Shown: positions 8,514 to 17,859, counted from the first letter of the stretch. The stretch: 50,260 nucleotides of DNA from Flavobacteriaceae bacterium (GCA_020435965.1 JAGQYS010000075.1:1-50260), one strand, 5' to 3'. The notes: generated by a model from the sequence alone, not told the origin. Numbers and translations: made by a program.

Positions 8514-11009
8514 TTCGTCTCTAAAGAAAATAGCGTTCATTAACAACTTGTTGGTACCATACCAAAATGCTCTAAAGTTGGTATTGTCTGTAAAAGCAAC
8601 AACGCTGCCTCGACCTAGCCCTTTTATTTGTAATGGCACAGTACTACCAATACTGTCTAAATTTTGCTTCGAGATATAACCACTTACAATTGGTCGTTTT
8701 GTGTATTGAATTGGGTTGTTATAACTATTCTTATCTGGTTTCATAAAAAGGGTTGTGTTCCTGAACAACGAAATTTTGTCATTTTTATAACCAAAGTTTA
8801 TAGGATGCGATCTATCAGTCTCTGCTTCAAAAATAGCACCACCAATTACTTGAGCACCTCTAAAGTCGCCTCTTTCTTCAAAAGAAATATTTTTACCAAC
8901 CAATTCCATTTTCTTAAAATCAAGTTTTGCTAACTCTTTAGAGTTTAACCAGTTCAAGGCGCTTTTATAAGCAATCAGAGTTCCACCATTTTGTACCCAT
9001 TCTTTTATCTTTTTGGAAGCATCGTCATCCAAGCGACCACTTGGGACAATAATGGTGTTATACCTACTTAAATCTGCCCAGCCAATATTCTTTGTGTCAA
9101 GTTTGGTTACAGTTATATCATAACGAGTATCAAATAAGTGCCAGATTTCTCCAGCATCATAACTTGAAATACCATCACCAACTAGCAAAGCAATTTTTGG
9201 AGCTGTTAAAGCTCTAAATTGGTTACTGCCAAGATCAATTCCTTGAGTTAAACCAGTGTTAACCGCATTAAGGGTCACATGGCTTTCTTTAGCTAATTTT
9301 GTTAAATAGGTATGTAATTCTGAAGCATTCTTTTTTTGATTTTGAACAGGAATCAAAATGGTGCCGTAATCATAATTTATACCATTTAAACTAAAAGGTT
9401 GCATGCCAACTTTGGCTCTTAAATCGTCATTAAGAAGTTGGTAAAGCAGTTTTGGTGTATAATACTCGTGCCATTCCATGAGGTAAGCATAGTTACTCAT
9501 GCCAGAAACGCTTCCTACTTTATGTTGTAAATCGGTTACTTCAGCTCCAGCATTACTAATCGATACGCCCTCGGCATAATCTACATTAAACGCTAAAGGA
9601 AAGGTCCATGCTGAAATATCATAAAACAAACTGTCTTGGAAAGTAGTACGCTTTTCAAACATAGCATTGATTAAGCGTGTGTGTTTTTGGTTTTTAGGTA
9701 CGATATAACTGTATCCTTTTTTAAAATGCTTTCCGTTTGCTGTAAAATCAGATTTCACTTCATGGAATTTTATTTTATGTCGTTTTAAAATTTCGGCTAA
9801 ATGATAGGTTTTAGCAGCATCTTTTTCGTCCCCGAACACAATTGCTTTGTTAGCTTCTTTTGCTGCTTCATTACGAGCGTTTTTAAAGAAATTGTTTTGA
9901 TAGGTTAGTAATTCTTCTCGCATGCTTTGGGCAGCTTCTAATGTTGATAATGCCGCTGTAAATTGATTGCGAATAGTAAATGGGAAGGTTAATAAACCAT
10001 TGTCGCTTTCTTGAATATGTCCACGTGAACTACCTTGCTCAAACAAAATTCCAATACTTCCATTAATGTCGGGAAATGTTGAACCTTTTCCGTAGTAGAA
10101 ATCGTCAAAACTTTCTTCAGTATAATAAAATGAACCTATTTTATCTAAGGCCTTAGCATGATAGTTTCCAATTTTCGCTGTTAATTCTTGATTCAGTTTT
10201 GGTGTCAAAGGATGTGTTCTTGAGGGTATTCCAGGTTGGAAAAAGAATGTAGAATTGGTTCCCATTTCATGATGGTCTGTTAAAATATTTGGATACCAAT
10301 TATGGAAGGTTTCCAATCTTGCACGAGATTCTGGAAGCTGTACAGGCAACCAATCTCTGTTCATGTCAAACCAATAGTGGTTGGTTCGTCCTCCTGGCCA
10401 TACTTCATCATATTCCCTGTCGTTTGGATCTGGATTTAAGTTGATACTCTTATTTGTGTTTGCCCAATAAGCAAAACGTTGCAAACCATCAGGATTAAAT
10501 GAAGGGTCAAACAAGATTACTGTATTGTCAAGCATTTGGTCTATTTCGCTTCCTTGTGCAGCAGCTAAGTAGTATGCAGCAAGAAGTCCTGCATTGGCTC
10601 CACTTGGCTCATTACCATGAATAGAGAACCCTTGGTAAACTACAATAGGTCTATTGGCAGCATTGGCATCATTATTTTCTGTGCCTTCAACATGGGCTTT
10701 TTGAATAGCACTAATGTTTTGATGATTTTTTGGTGAGGTTATCGTAAGCAATAAAAGTGGTCTTCCTTCAAACGTAGTTCCTCTGTTTTCAATGGTAATT
10801 CTATCTGATGCATCAGCTAGAGTGTACATGTATTGTGCAAGCTTATCATGTGTAATGTGCCATTCGCCAACTTGGTGACCAACAATACTTTCAGGTGTTG
10901 GGATATTTTGGTTGTAGGTGACATTTTGAGGCAGATAATACGATAAATCAATTTTCTCTTGGGCTTGTGCAAAGGTGCTTATGATTAAGCAGAATAATAG
11001 TTTTTTCAT
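8508..11009 (-). CDS. Secreted M14-family zinc carboxypeptidase-like protein
   Basis: An 833-residue exported metallopeptidase. A signal peptide (MKKLLFCLIISTFAQAQ) precedes the M14 domain. The zinc ligands are visible as GFSIHGNEPSG (His131, Glu134) and LTDHHEMG (His246 or 247), and FEQGSSRG supplies the likely catalytic Glu324. After about residue 380 a long C-terminal region follows, including a glutamine amidotransferase-like part (LLVGDGISSYDAGEIWHLFD and PSGRLDDDASKKIKEWVQNGG). This domain order is common in Bacteroidota periplasmic or outer-membrane peptidases, probably used for peptide scavenging. The gene appears monocistronic; a terminator separates it from the gene upstream. Confidence 0.9.
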   Translation of the reverse strand: MKKLLFCLIISTFAQAQEKIDLSYYLPQNVTYNQNIPTPESIVGHQVGEWHITHDKLAQYMYTLADASDRITIENRGTTFEGRPLLLLTITSPKNHQNISAIQKAHVEGTENNDANAANRPIVVYQGFSIHGNEPSGANAGLLAAYYLAAAQGSEIDQMLDNTVILFDPSFNPDGLQRFAYWANTNKSINLNPDPNDREYDEVWPGGRTNHYWFDMNRDWLPVQLPESRARLETFHNWYPNILTDHHEMGTNSTFFFQPGIPSRTHPLTPKLNQELTAKIGNYHAKALDKIGSFYYTEESFDDFYYGKGSTFPDINGSIGILFEQGSSRGHIQESDNGLLTFPFTIRNQFTAALSTLEAAQSMREELLTYQNNFFKNARNEAAKEANKAIVFGDEKDAAKTYHLAEILKRHKIKFHEVKSDFTANGKHFKKGYSYIVPKNQKHTRLINAMFEKRTTFQDSLFYDISAWTFPLAFNVDYAEGVSISNAGAEVTDLQHKVGSVSGMSNYAYLMEWHEYYTPKLLYQLLNDDLRAKVGMQPFSLNGINYDYGTILIPVQNQKKNASELHTYLTKLAKESHVTLNAVNTGLTQGIDLGSNQFRALTAPKIALLVGDGISSYDAGEIWHLFDTRYDITVTKLDTKNIGWADLSRYNTIIVPSGRLDDDASKKIKEWVQNGGTLIAYKSALNWLNSKELAKLDFKKMELVGKNISFEERGDFRGAQVIGGAIFEAETDRSHPINFGYKNDKISLFRNTTLFMKPDKNSYNNPIQYTKRPIVSGYISKQNLDSIGSTVPLQIKGLGRGSVVAFTDNTNFRAFWYGTNKLLMNAIFFRDEL

Positions 11010-11039
11010 GTGTTCGGTTAGTTAAAGTATAAATATAAA

Positions 11040-11067
11040 AAAACCGATACGTATTTGTATCGGTTTT
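11040..11067 (-). terminator. Terminator after the PUR-like gene
   Basis: An 11-bp perfect stem (AAAACCGATAC / GTATCGGTTTT) with a 6-base loop. On the minus strand it ends in a seven-base T-run, so it terminates the gene at 11093-11476. Confidence 0.88.
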
Positions 11068-11092
11068 GTGTTTTTTAAGACTTTATTAAGAT

Positions 11093-11476
11093 TTATATGT
11101 CTTCAAAATTAACATCTGTAAAACTTTCAGGTGTACTTGTGGTGTTATCTGAAGATTCTGATTCGTTAAAATCTTCTTTTTTGAAATCTTTCTGATGACG
11201 TTCACTAATGACTTCTTCTCCTTTTTCGTCAAAGATATAATCTGTCATTTCAGCTAAAATACTATTGAACTCAGAGAAATCCTCTTTATATAAATAGATT
11301 TTGTGTTTTTTGTAATGAAATGAGCCATCGTCATTTGTAAATTTTTTACTTTCTGTAACTGTAAGGTAATAATCTCCTGCTTTAGTTGCTCTTACATCAA
11401 AAAAATAGGTGCGTCTTCCTGCTCTTAATACCTTCGAAAAAATTTCTTCTTTCTCCATCATATCATTATTGTTCAT
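11093..11476 (-). CDS. DUF3276 family (PUR-domain) nucleic-acid-binding protein
   Basis: A 127-residue protein of the DUF3276 family, the bacterial relatives of eukaryotic PUR-alpha that bind single-stranded DNA or RNA (Borrelia BpuR is a studied member). The single PUR repeat is seen as IFSKVLRAGRRTYFFDVRATKAGDYYLTVTESKK, followed by HKIYLYKEDFSEFNSILAEMTDYI. The tail (about 85-127) is acidic and Ser/Thr-rich, probably disordered. The start is uncertain among ATGs at codons 1, 6 and 7. It is monocistronic with its own terminator. A role in global post-transcriptional control is plausible but inferred. Confidence 0.88.
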   Translation of the reverse strand: MNNNDMMEKEEIFSKVLRAGRRTYFFDVRATKAGDYYLTVTESKKFTNDDGSFHYKKHKIYLYKEDFSEFNSILAEMTDYIFDEKGEEVISERHQKDFKKEDFNESESSDNTTSTPESFTDVNFEDI

Positions 11477-11611
11477 AGTCGTATTATTAATGTGTTTTTA
11501 AATTTTGAATCTCAAAAATCTAAAAAAAATATATAGCAACCAACTAAATCTATCATTTCTTTTCACTCTTGGTAATTTTATGGTTTTGATGCAAAGCGAT
11601 AATTTCTTGAA

Positions 11612-13372
11612 TTAATTTAGATTTGAACTTTCACTAATTTGATTAAGATAAAGCTCTTTGTAATAACCATCAATATTTACAAGTGTGTCATGAGTGCCTT
11701 GTTGAATCACTTTTCCATCTTCAAGAACAATAACTTTGTCAGCATTTTTGGCAGAAGAAATCCTGTGACTTACTATGATGGTGGTTTTGTCTTTTGATAC
11801 TTTGGCGAGGTTTTTAAGTATTTTTTCTTCGGTTTCTGTGTCAACTGCAGATAAGCAGTCGTCTAATAAAAGTAATTGCGGGTTTTTTATTATGGCTCTA
11901 GCAATAGAGACACGTTGTTTCTGCCCACCAGAAAGTGTGATGCCTCTTTCTCCAAGAACCGTTTCGTAACCTTTGCCAAATTTCATTATGTTTTTATGTA
12001 CAACAGCATTTTTGGCAGCCATTATAACATCGTCGTCTGTAGCGTCAATAAGTCCGAATTTGATGTTGTTTTTAATAGAATCCGAAAATAAGAAAGCATC
12101 TTGAGGTACGTAGCCAATACTTTCCCTTAAACTGTTAAGGTTTATATCAGTTATTTGTTTTCCATCAATGGTAATAGAGCCTTTGTCTATGTCATAGAGC
12201 CTACCGATTAAATCCAAAACCGTAGATTTTCCAGAGCCTGTTTTTCCAAGAATAGCCAATGTTTCACCATGATTTACAGTAAAACTAACATCTTTAAGTG
12301 CTTGTATATTGGTATCCTCATAAGTAAAGGATACATTTTTAAATTCAATATCTCCGTGAATTTCAGTAGGTAGCTCAACCGTATTTTTTATTTGAGGCTC
12401 TTCTTTTAAAAACTCATTAATTCTTTTCTGAGAAGCCTCTGCTTGTTGCACAATAGAAGTAACCCAACCTAAAATAGCAACAGGCCAAGTAAGCATATTT
12501 ACATAGATAATAAATTCTGCAATGGTACCAAAATCTGTAATTTCACCATTAATATATTGCAATCCTCCAATGTAAATTACCAATAGGTTACTCACACCAA
12601 TAAGTAATATCATCATTGGGAAAAACAATGCTTGCACTTGGGTTAAGTTAATTTGTTTTTGCCTACTCTGATTAGATAATTTATGAAAGGCAATGTTGGT
12701 TTGCGCTTCAACACCATAAGCCTTTATAACAGAAATACCACTAAAAGATTCTTGAGCAAACGTTGAAAGATTTGATAGATATTGTTGTACAATAGTGCTT
12801 CGTTTGTGTATTTGCTTGCTTAAGAGGTATATTGTTATTGAGAGTATTGGCAATGGCATGATTGTGTACCAAGCCAATGTTGGAGCTTTGTTAAACATAT
12901 AAAATATAGCCACAATAAATAACGTAATCATGTTCAAGGTGTACATGATTGCTGGCCCAACATACATACGTACTTTACCAACATCTTCGCTTATTCTGTT
13001 CATTAAATCACCTGTTCTATTTTTCTTATAGAAATTAAGCGAAAGCCTTTGGTATTGTTGATAGACTTCATTTTTCAGATCAAATTCAACCAAACGAGAT
13101 ACCTTAATAATGGTTTGTCTCATTAAAAAGGTTAGAATTCCAGCTATTACTGCTGCGCCAATTAAGTAAAGGATATTTTTTAGCAACTCTGACTTAAACA
13201 ACGCATCTGAAAGCTCGCCCTGTACATTCTGTGAAATCACTGTAATGGACTTACCAACTAGTCTAGGAGTAAATAGTGCAAATATTTTTGCTGCTATGGT
13301 TATTAACACTCCAAATAAAAGGCTGTATCTATACTTGTAAAAGTACTTGTTAATATGCTGTAATTCTTTCAT
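11612..13372 (-). CDS. MsbA-like ABC exporter (fused permease and ATPase)
   Basis: A 586-residue half-transporter. The N-terminal part (about 15-310) holds six membrane helices of the type I exporter fold, with the coupling region LSLNFYKKNRTGDLMNRISEDV. The ATPase part (about 340-575) shows Walker A GKTGSGKST (about 374-382), signature LSGGQKQR, Walker B LLLLDDCLSAVD and the H-loop IVSHR. Homodimeric exporters of this group move lipids, drugs or peptides; the substrate cannot be read here. It stands alone, divergent from leucine dehydrogenase. Confidence 0.92.
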   Translation of the reverse strand: MKELQHINKYFYKYRYSLLFGVLITIAAKIFALFTPRLVGKSITVISQNVQGELSDALFKSELLKNILYLIGAAVIAGILTFLMRQTIIKVSRLVEFDLKNEVYQQYQRLSLNFYKKNRTGDLMNRISEDVGKVRMYVGPAIMYTLNMITLFIVAIFYMFNKAPTLAWYTIMPLPILSITIYLLSKQIHKRSTIVQQYLSNLSTFAQESFSGISVIKAYGVEAQTNIAFHKLSNQSRQKQINLTQVQALFFPMMILLIGVSNLLVIYIGGLQYINGEITDFGTIAEFIIYVNMLTWPVAILGWVTSIVQQAEASQKRINEFLKEEPQIKNTVELPTEIHGDIEFKNVSFTYEDTNIQALKDVSFTVNHGETLAILGKTGSGKSTVLDLIGRLYDIDKGSITIDGKQITDINLNSLRESIGYVPQDAFLFSDSIKNNIKFGLIDATDDDVIMAAKNAVVHKNIMKFGKGYETVLGERGITLSGGQKQRVSIARAIIKNPQLLLLDDCLSAVDTETEEKILKNLAKVSKDKTTIIVSHRISSAKNADKVIVLEDGKVIQQGTHDTLVNIDGYYKELYLNQISESSNLN

Positions 13373-13431
13373 TTATAAAATTTAGTCAATATATAACTTG
13401 TTAAAAGTATCGCAATTTATAATCTATTTTG

Positions 13432-13462
13432 TTGTAAATACTCTAATAATCTGTTAATTTTG
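13432..13462 (+). promoter_or_regulatory. Promoter of leucine dehydrogenase (TTG-N20-TAATTTTG)
   Basis: TTG at 13432-13434, a 20-bp spacer and TAATTTTG at 13455-13462 followed by CAC, a full match to the Bacteroidota housekeeping promoter. The leader is about 50 bases. Confidence 0.75.
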
Positions 13463-13518
13463 CACGCTGTTATTAGACAATTCCTAATAAACAAAACTAT
13501 TCAAATACCATATTTTAA

Positions 13519-14619
13519 ATGACATTAGACGTTATTAAAGCCGCTGAAATAAAAAAAGCTGATCCAGTTTTTGGACAACTTTCTTTTGATAATCACGAAC
13601 AGGTTGTTTTTTGCAACGACAAAGATACAGGTTTAAAGGCAATAATTGGAATACATAATACGGTTTTAGGGCCAGCTTTAGGTGGCACCAGAATGTGGAA
13701 TTATGCCAATGAATGGGAGGCTTTAAATGATGTATTAAGACTGTCTAGAGGAATGACCTTCAAAGCAGCCATTACTGGACTAAATTTAGGTGGAGGAAAG
13801 GCCGTTATTATAGGTGATGCCAAAACTCAAAAAACACCAGAGTTAATGAAAAAATTTGGTGAATTTGTGCACTCCTTAAGTGGGAAGTATATAACTGCTG
13901 AAGATGTAGGTATGGAAACTGCCGACATGGATTTGGTACGCGAAGTGACACCTTATGTTACAGGAATATCTGAAGACAAAGGAGGTGCAGGAAACCCTTC
14001 GCCAATAACAGCTTATGGTGTTTATATGGGAATGAAAGCCGCAGCAAAATTTAAATTTGGAAGCGATATTTTAGAAGATAAAATAGTTTATGTTCAAGGT
14101 ATTGGACATGTTGGCGAATCATTGGTTGAACACTTAACCAACGAAGGTGCAAAGGTTGTAATTGCTGATATTAATCCAGAAAGGCTAAGTGAAGTAAGCC
14201 AGAAATATGGTGCTACCATTTATACAGGAAATGATATCTATTCAGAGAAAATGGATATTTATTCGCCTTGTGCATTGGGTGCTACCATAAACGACGAAAC
14301 CATTTATAAGCTAAAAGCTCAGATAATTGCTGGCGCAGCAAACAACCAATTGGCTACCGAAGATAAACATGGAGCAATTCTACAAGAAAGAGGCGTTGTA
14401 TACGCACCAGATTTCTTAATTAATGCAGGAGGTATTATTAACGTTTATGCAGAGCTTGAAGGATATGATAAGCAAGAAATAATGCGTAAAACAGAAAATA
14501 TATACAATACTACCATTGAAATATTAGAAAGTGCTGCTAAAAATGGCATCACCACTAATCATGCAGCGGTTAATATTGCTAAGAACAGAATAGAAGAGCG
14601 AAAAAAAGCCAATTCTTAA
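13519..14619 (+). CDS. ldh: Leucine dehydrogenase (Glu/Leu/Phe/Val dehydrogenase family)
   Basis: Oxidatively deaminates leucine, valine and isoleucine to 2-oxo acids with NAD, the entry step to branched-chain breakdown. The 366-residue protein has the substrate domain with GPALGGTRMW, a lysine in GMTFKAAITG (Lys82) and the catalytic GGGKAV lysine (Lys94), then the NAD Rossmann domain with VQGIGHVGESLVEHL (about 193-207) and an acidic residue ending the second strand (VIADIN). Length fits the octameric bacterial LeuDH group. It has its own promoter and is followed by nusB. Exact amino acid preference is inferred from the family. Confidence 0.9.
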   Translation: MTLDVIKAAEIKKADPVFGQLSFDNHEQVVFCNDKDTGLKAIIGIHNTVLGPALGGTRMWNYANEWEALNDVLRLSRGMTFKAAITGLNLGGGKAVIIGDAKTQKTPELMKKFGEFVHSLSGKYITAEDVGMETADMDLVREVTPYVTGISEDKGGAGNPSPITAYGVYMGMKAAAKFKFGSDILEDKIVYVQGIGHVGESLVEHLTNEGAKVVIADINPERLSEVSQKYGATIYTGNDIYSEKMDIYSPCALGATINDETIYKLKAQIIAGAANNQLATEDKHGAILQERGVVYAPDFLINAGGIINVYAELEGYDKQEIMRKTENIYNTTIEILESAAKNGITTNHAAVNIAKNRIEERKKANS

Positions 14620-14638
14620 TAAAATATAAAAATAATCT

Positions 14639-14646
14639 TATTTTTG
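14639..14646 (+). promoter_or_regulatory. -7 box (TATTTTTG) for nusB
   Basis: TATTTTTG followed by CA. Transcription would begin about 14650, at or inside the hairpin at 14648-14675. Confidence 0.6.
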
Positions 14647-14647
14647 C

Positions 14648-14675
14648 AAGGCGAAAGACGAACGTTTTTCGCCTT
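14648..14675 (+). other. Stable hairpin in the nusB leader
   Basis: A 12-bp stem (AAGGCGAAAGAC / GTTTTTCGCCTT with one G-U pair) closed by a GAAC loop, between the -7 box and the nusB ATG at 14704. No T-run follows on the plus strand, so it is probably not a terminator of the upstream gene. It could protect the 5' end or take part in regulation. Confidence 0.6.
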
Positions 14676-14703
14676 AATAATTGGATTCATAAAGTTCTTT
14701 AAT

Positions 14704-15648
14704 ATGCTTAATAGACGACACATTCGTATCAAAGTAATGCAAATTATATATGCCTTTAATGGCAATGAAAGTGATGACTTACAAAAAAACGAACGGTTTT
14801 TGCTAAAAAGCATTGATAGTATGTTAGATCTGTACTTTATTCTTATCTCTCTTTTGATAGAAGTTCAAAAAAAAGCAGAATCTCACCTTGATAAATCTCA
14901 GAAAAAGCACTTAGCAACTTCAGAAGATAAAAATCCCAATAAAAAATTTGTTAATAACGAAGTATTACTTCAGCTCAAGAACAATGCTCTAATAAAGGCA
15001 TCGTTAGAAAAACGAAAAATCAATAATTGGGATCTTGATAGTGAATATGTAGACGTTATTTTTAAAGCTTTAATATCTAGTGAGTTGTATAAGGACTATA
15101 TGGCAACCAAGACATCTACATTTAAAGAAGATAAACTCTTTGTTGTTGATCTTTTTAAAGAAATAGTTGCTCCAAATGAAAAGTTGTATGATTATCTGGA
15201 AGATAAAAACATTACTTGGGTTGATGATTTACCAGTTGTAAATACAGCAATAGTAAAGCTTTTGAGAAAGAATAAAGCGACTTCTAGTGAAAGTCATTTT
15301 ATACCAAAACTTATAAAAGACGATGATGATAAAGCATTTGCAGTAGAGCTTTTAAAGAAAACCATCCTAAATTTATCTGCATTTTCTGAAGAAATCCAAG
15401 AAAAAACCCAAAACTGGGACAAAGACCGCATAGCCAACATAGATTTTGTGCTATTGCAAATGGCAATTTGTGAGTTTCAGAAGTTTCCTTCAATTCCTGT
15501 AAAGGTTACCATTAATGAGTATATTGAGGTTGCAAAAGAGTATTCAACACCTAAAAGCAGCGTATTTATTAATGGCGTTTTAGACAAGCTTGTAAAGGAA
15601 TATAATGATAAAGGAACGTTAAATAAAATAGGAAGAGGATTGATGTAA
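14704..15648 (+). CDS. nusB: Transcription antitermination factor NusB, long Bacteroidota form
   Basis: Subunit of the antitermination complex that binds boxA RNA with NusE, needed for rRNA transcription. The 314-residue product is about twice the length of E. coli NusB. The canonical all-helical NusB domain is in the C-terminal half, with AVELLKKTILNLSAFSEEI, NWDKDRIANIDFVLLQMAICEF and VTINEYIEVAKEYSTPKSSVFINGVLDKL. The N-terminal extension begins MLNRRHIRIKVMQIIYAF and is typical of Bacteroidota. I start at the ATG at 14704; a longer frame reaches back to 14644 but runs through the leader hairpin. DUF1573 and yajC follow, a usual order in this group. Confidence 0.92.
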   Translation: MLNRRHIRIKVMQIIYAFNGNESDDLQKNERFLLKSIDSMLDLYFILISLLIEVQKKAESHLDKSQKKHLATSEDKNPNKKFVNNEVLLQLKNNALIKASLEKRKINNWDLDSEYVDVIFKALISSELYKDYMATKTSTFKEDKLFVVDLFKEIVAPNEKLYDYLEDKNITWVDDLPVVNTAIVKLLRKNKATSSESHFIPKLIKDDDDKAFAVELLKKTILNLSAFSEEIQEKTQNWDKDRIANIDFVLLQMAICEFQKFPSIPVKVTINEYIEVAKEYSTPKSSVFINGVLDKLVKEYNDKGTLNKIGRGLM

Positions 15649-15741
15649 TTTTTTTTTTATTACATTTATACCCTGAAAATAACCGAAATTTAAATAATAA
15701 CCCAAATGTTTGTCTTTGATAAACGACTAAAAATGAATGAC

Positions 15742-16278
15742 ATGAAAAAAATAATTTTAGGATTATCTGCATTATGTATGGTTGCCTTTACTTCTTGTAA
15801 AGAAGATGCAACTACAAAAATTAAGTCTGAAAACATTACGCAGGCAGCTGATAGAGATGCTGTAAATGTTGACTTCCCTGTTCTTACTTTTGATAAGTCT
15901 GAGCACGATTTTGGTGAGATTGAAGATGGTACACCAGTTGAAACAGTGTTTTCTTACACAAATACTGGTAAAGCACCATTGGTAATTACAGATATTAAAA
16001 GTACCTGTGGTTGTACTGTACCAGAAGATTGGAGTAAAGAACCTTTAGCTCCAGGAGCTTCTGCGCAATTTACTGTTAAGTTTAATGGTAAAGGAAATGG
16101 TAACACATCAAAAACAGTTACTGTTACTTCAAACACTGAGTCTGGAAAAGAAACTGTTAAAATTAAAGCTTTTGTAAAAAATGGTGCTACACCATCAATG
16201 CAAGCTTTACCAGCAGGATCTACTCAGCCAGTTAAAACTAGTACACAGCCAGGTCACGAAGGTCATAACCACAACTAA
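15742..16278 (+). CDS. DUF1573 lipoprotein
   Basis: A small exported lipoprotein of 178 residues. The signal MKKIILGLSALCMVAFTSC ends in a lipobox Cys19. The DUF1573 domain (about 50-135) is an Ig-like fold with FDKSEHDFGEIEDGTPVETVF, the CGCT motif in DIKSTCGCTVPEDW and PGASAQFTVKFNGKG. The tail is Thr/Pro-rich and ends GHEGHNHN, a possible metal-binding end. Function of the family is unknown; it is commonly beside yajC in flavobacteria. An ATG at 15733 would add three residues; a box resembling TAnnTTTG (TGTCTTTG, 15711-15718) argues against the start at 15706. Confidence 0.87.
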   Translation: MKKIILGLSALCMVAFTSCKEDATTKIKSENITQAADRDAVNVDFPVLTFDKSEHDFGEIEDGTPVETVFSYTNTGKAPLVITDIKSTCGCTVPEDWSKEPLAPGASAQFTVKFNGKGNGNTSKTVTVTSNTESGKETVKIKAFVKNGATPSMQALPAGSTQPVKTSTQPGHEGHNHN

Positions 16279-16287
16279 TACTATTTA

Positions 16288-16572
16288 ATGGAAGGATTAG
16301 GACAATTTGCGCCTTTTATTTTAATGTTTGCTGTTGTGTATTTCTTTATGATTGCACCACAAATGAAACGTGCTAAACAAGAAAAGAAGTTTGCAGCCGA
16401 ACTAAAACGAGGCGACAATGTGATTACAAAAAGCGGAATGCATGGCAAAATATTTGAACTTACAGATCAGGCTTGTGTAATAGAAACTCAAGCTGGAAAA
16501 ATTAAATTTGAACGTTCAGCCATTTCAATGGAAATGAGCAAAAAGCTAAATGCACCAACTGTAAAAAAATAA
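16288..16572 (+). CDS. yajC: Preprotein translocase subunit YajC
   Basis: Small accessory subunit of the SecDF-YajC complex in the inner membrane. The 94 residues include one N-terminal membrane helix (about 6-23, FAPFILMFAVVYFFMIAPQ), the family motif MKRAKQEKKF and the cytoplasmic beta domain LKRGDNVITKSGMHGKIFEL. It begins 9 bp after the DUF1573 gene and ends in a strong terminator, closing the nusB-DUF1573-yajC unit. Confidence 0.93.
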   Translation: MEGLGQFAPFILMFAVVYFFMIAPQMKRAKQEKKFAAELKRGDNVITKSGMHGKIFELTDQACVIETQAGKIKFERSAISMEMSKKLNAPTVKK

Positions 16573-16590
16573 TAAACACACTTTATTATA

Positions 16591-16628
16591 AAAAAAGCTT
16601 CAAAGGATTATTCTTTTGAAGCTTTTTT
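16591..16628 (+). terminator. Terminator between yajC and the YdeI-like gene
   Basis: A 14-bp perfect stem (AAAAAAGCTTCAAA / TTTGAAGCTTTTTT) with a roughly 10-base loop. A-run and T-run on both sides make it usable by both convergent genes. Confidence 0.9.
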
Positions 16629-16646
16629 AGTTTTGTCATCAGTCAT

Positions 16647-17243
16647 CTAGCAATTCTTATACTTATCATGTAAGCCAACACCTTGCAATATCATTGGTTT
16701 TATTTTTTCCAACCGGCTTAGTTTGGTTGGTTCGCGTTTTGCTGTTACGATATGCTCACAATATTCTCGTTGTTTTGAAGGTGATAAATCGTTAAAACTT
16801 GAATGAAGCGCTTTATCTTTATCTAATTCTGCTTTTAATTCTGGCGGAATAATGGTTTTCTTTTTACTTCGGTCTGGTGTTATCTCTTTACCAGCTTTTT
16901 GGTTGTCTATGGCTTCTTTTACATAAGTCAAAACCATATCTTTATTAACATCATTAATAGATTCAAAACGCATTTGCCTTAAAGCTTTGGTTTTTTCTTG
17001 TGCATTTACCAATAGCTTGTGTTCATCCTTTAAAAAAACACCATTGAAAAACCAGATGCCAAAATGATTTTTAAAAGCACCTAAGCCAACTACATTTTTA
17101 CCCTCTAAATCATAAACAGGAGCACTCCATTTTATGGCTTCGTTAAGCTTTGTTTTTAATATAATGTTACGAAGTAAGGTTAGAGCCTCACTAAAATGCT
17201 CATGGGTTTCTATATACTCTTCAACTGAGGTTACTTTTTTCAT
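16647..17243 (-). CDS. YdeI/OmpD-associated family protein with DUF1801 domain
   Basis: A 198-residue cytoplasmic protein. The N-terminal half (about 1-115) is a DUF1801-type fold (NEAIKWSAPVYDLEGKNVV, HFGIWFFNGVFL). The C-terminal half is the YdeI-like tail with IPPELKAELDKDKALHSSFNDL, SPSKQREYCEHIVTAKREPTKLSRLEKI. YdeI has been linked to stress and bacteriocin tolerance, but no biochemical activity is established. It is the first or second gene of a run of leftward accessory genes, 16 bp from the neighbouring lipoprotein gene. Confidence 0.85.
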   Translation of the reverse strand: MKKVTSVEEYIETHEHFSEALTLLRNIILKTKLNEAIKWSAPVYDLEGKNVVGLGAFKNHFGIWFFNGVFLKDEHKLLVNAQEKTKALRQMRFESINDVNKDMVLTYVKEAIDNQKAGKEITPDRSKKKTIIPPELKAELDKDKALHSSFNDLSPSKQREYCEHIVTAKREPTKLSRLEKIKPMILQGVGLHDKYKNC

Positions 17244-17259
17244 GGTTTTTGAGTTTTTA

Positions 17260-17835
17260 TTAATCTATGACTATTTCTGGATTTAAAAATTTGTAAATCT
17301 GACCACCAATTGCAACTGTAATTACATCATCATATATTTTATTTAGAATATCATATTTATTTTGCAGTTCTAATTTTTTAATAAACAAGACTCTTTGTTG
17401 ATTTTCATTAAAACCACTTTTAGTCAAGTCTCCTACTTCGAACATTCCATGCTTACTAGATTTTACTGATATAGGAATATTTTTTAGTTGTAAGTTTTTA
17501 GAATTAGCTTTAGAAATTAACACTAACAGCACATTCTTGTATTCTCCGTATTCACTCCAAAAACCAGGCATTATATTTATATCATAATCTATTAAATAAT
17601 CAACATTGTAAAAATCGCCTAGAATCTCATTAAAAGTACCATTTTCATTGTAAAAAAAGTATGGAAGTAATCTAAAATAGTTTTTTTTGTAATTAGCATT
17701 ATAACCTACAATGCCTTTCTCATTTAAAATCTTTGCATTGATTTCAGGTTTTATATCTGGACGTGGTAATTTTGTTGCGGTTGAGCATCCTGTGAGTATT
17801 AATAAAATAAATAGAAAAGTTATTGTTTTATGCAT
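17260..17835 (-). CDS. Hypothetical lipoprotein
   Basis: A 191-residue predicted lipoprotein: signal peptide MHKTITFLFILLILTGC with lipobox Cys17, then a basic, proline-containing segment. I do not recognise the family. The mature part is rich in Asn, Lys, Tyr and alternating hydrophobics (YFRLLPYFFYNENGTFNEI), suggesting a beta-rich periplasmic or surface protein. It lies between the DinB-like gene (24-bp gap) and the YdeI-like gene (16-bp gap) on the same strand and may be co-transcribed with them. Confidence 0.72.
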   Translation of the reverse strand: MHKTITFLFILLILTGCSTATKLPRPDIKPEINAKILNEKGIVGYNANYKKNYFRLLPYFFYNENGTFNEILGDFYNVDYLIDYDINIMPGFWSEYGEYKNVLLVLISKANSKNLQLKNIPISVKSSKHGMFEVGDLTKSGFNENQQRVLFIKKLELQNKYDILNKIYDDVITVAIGGQIYKFLNPEIVID

Positions 17836-17859
17836 AAATCCAAACTTATAATAAATGAC

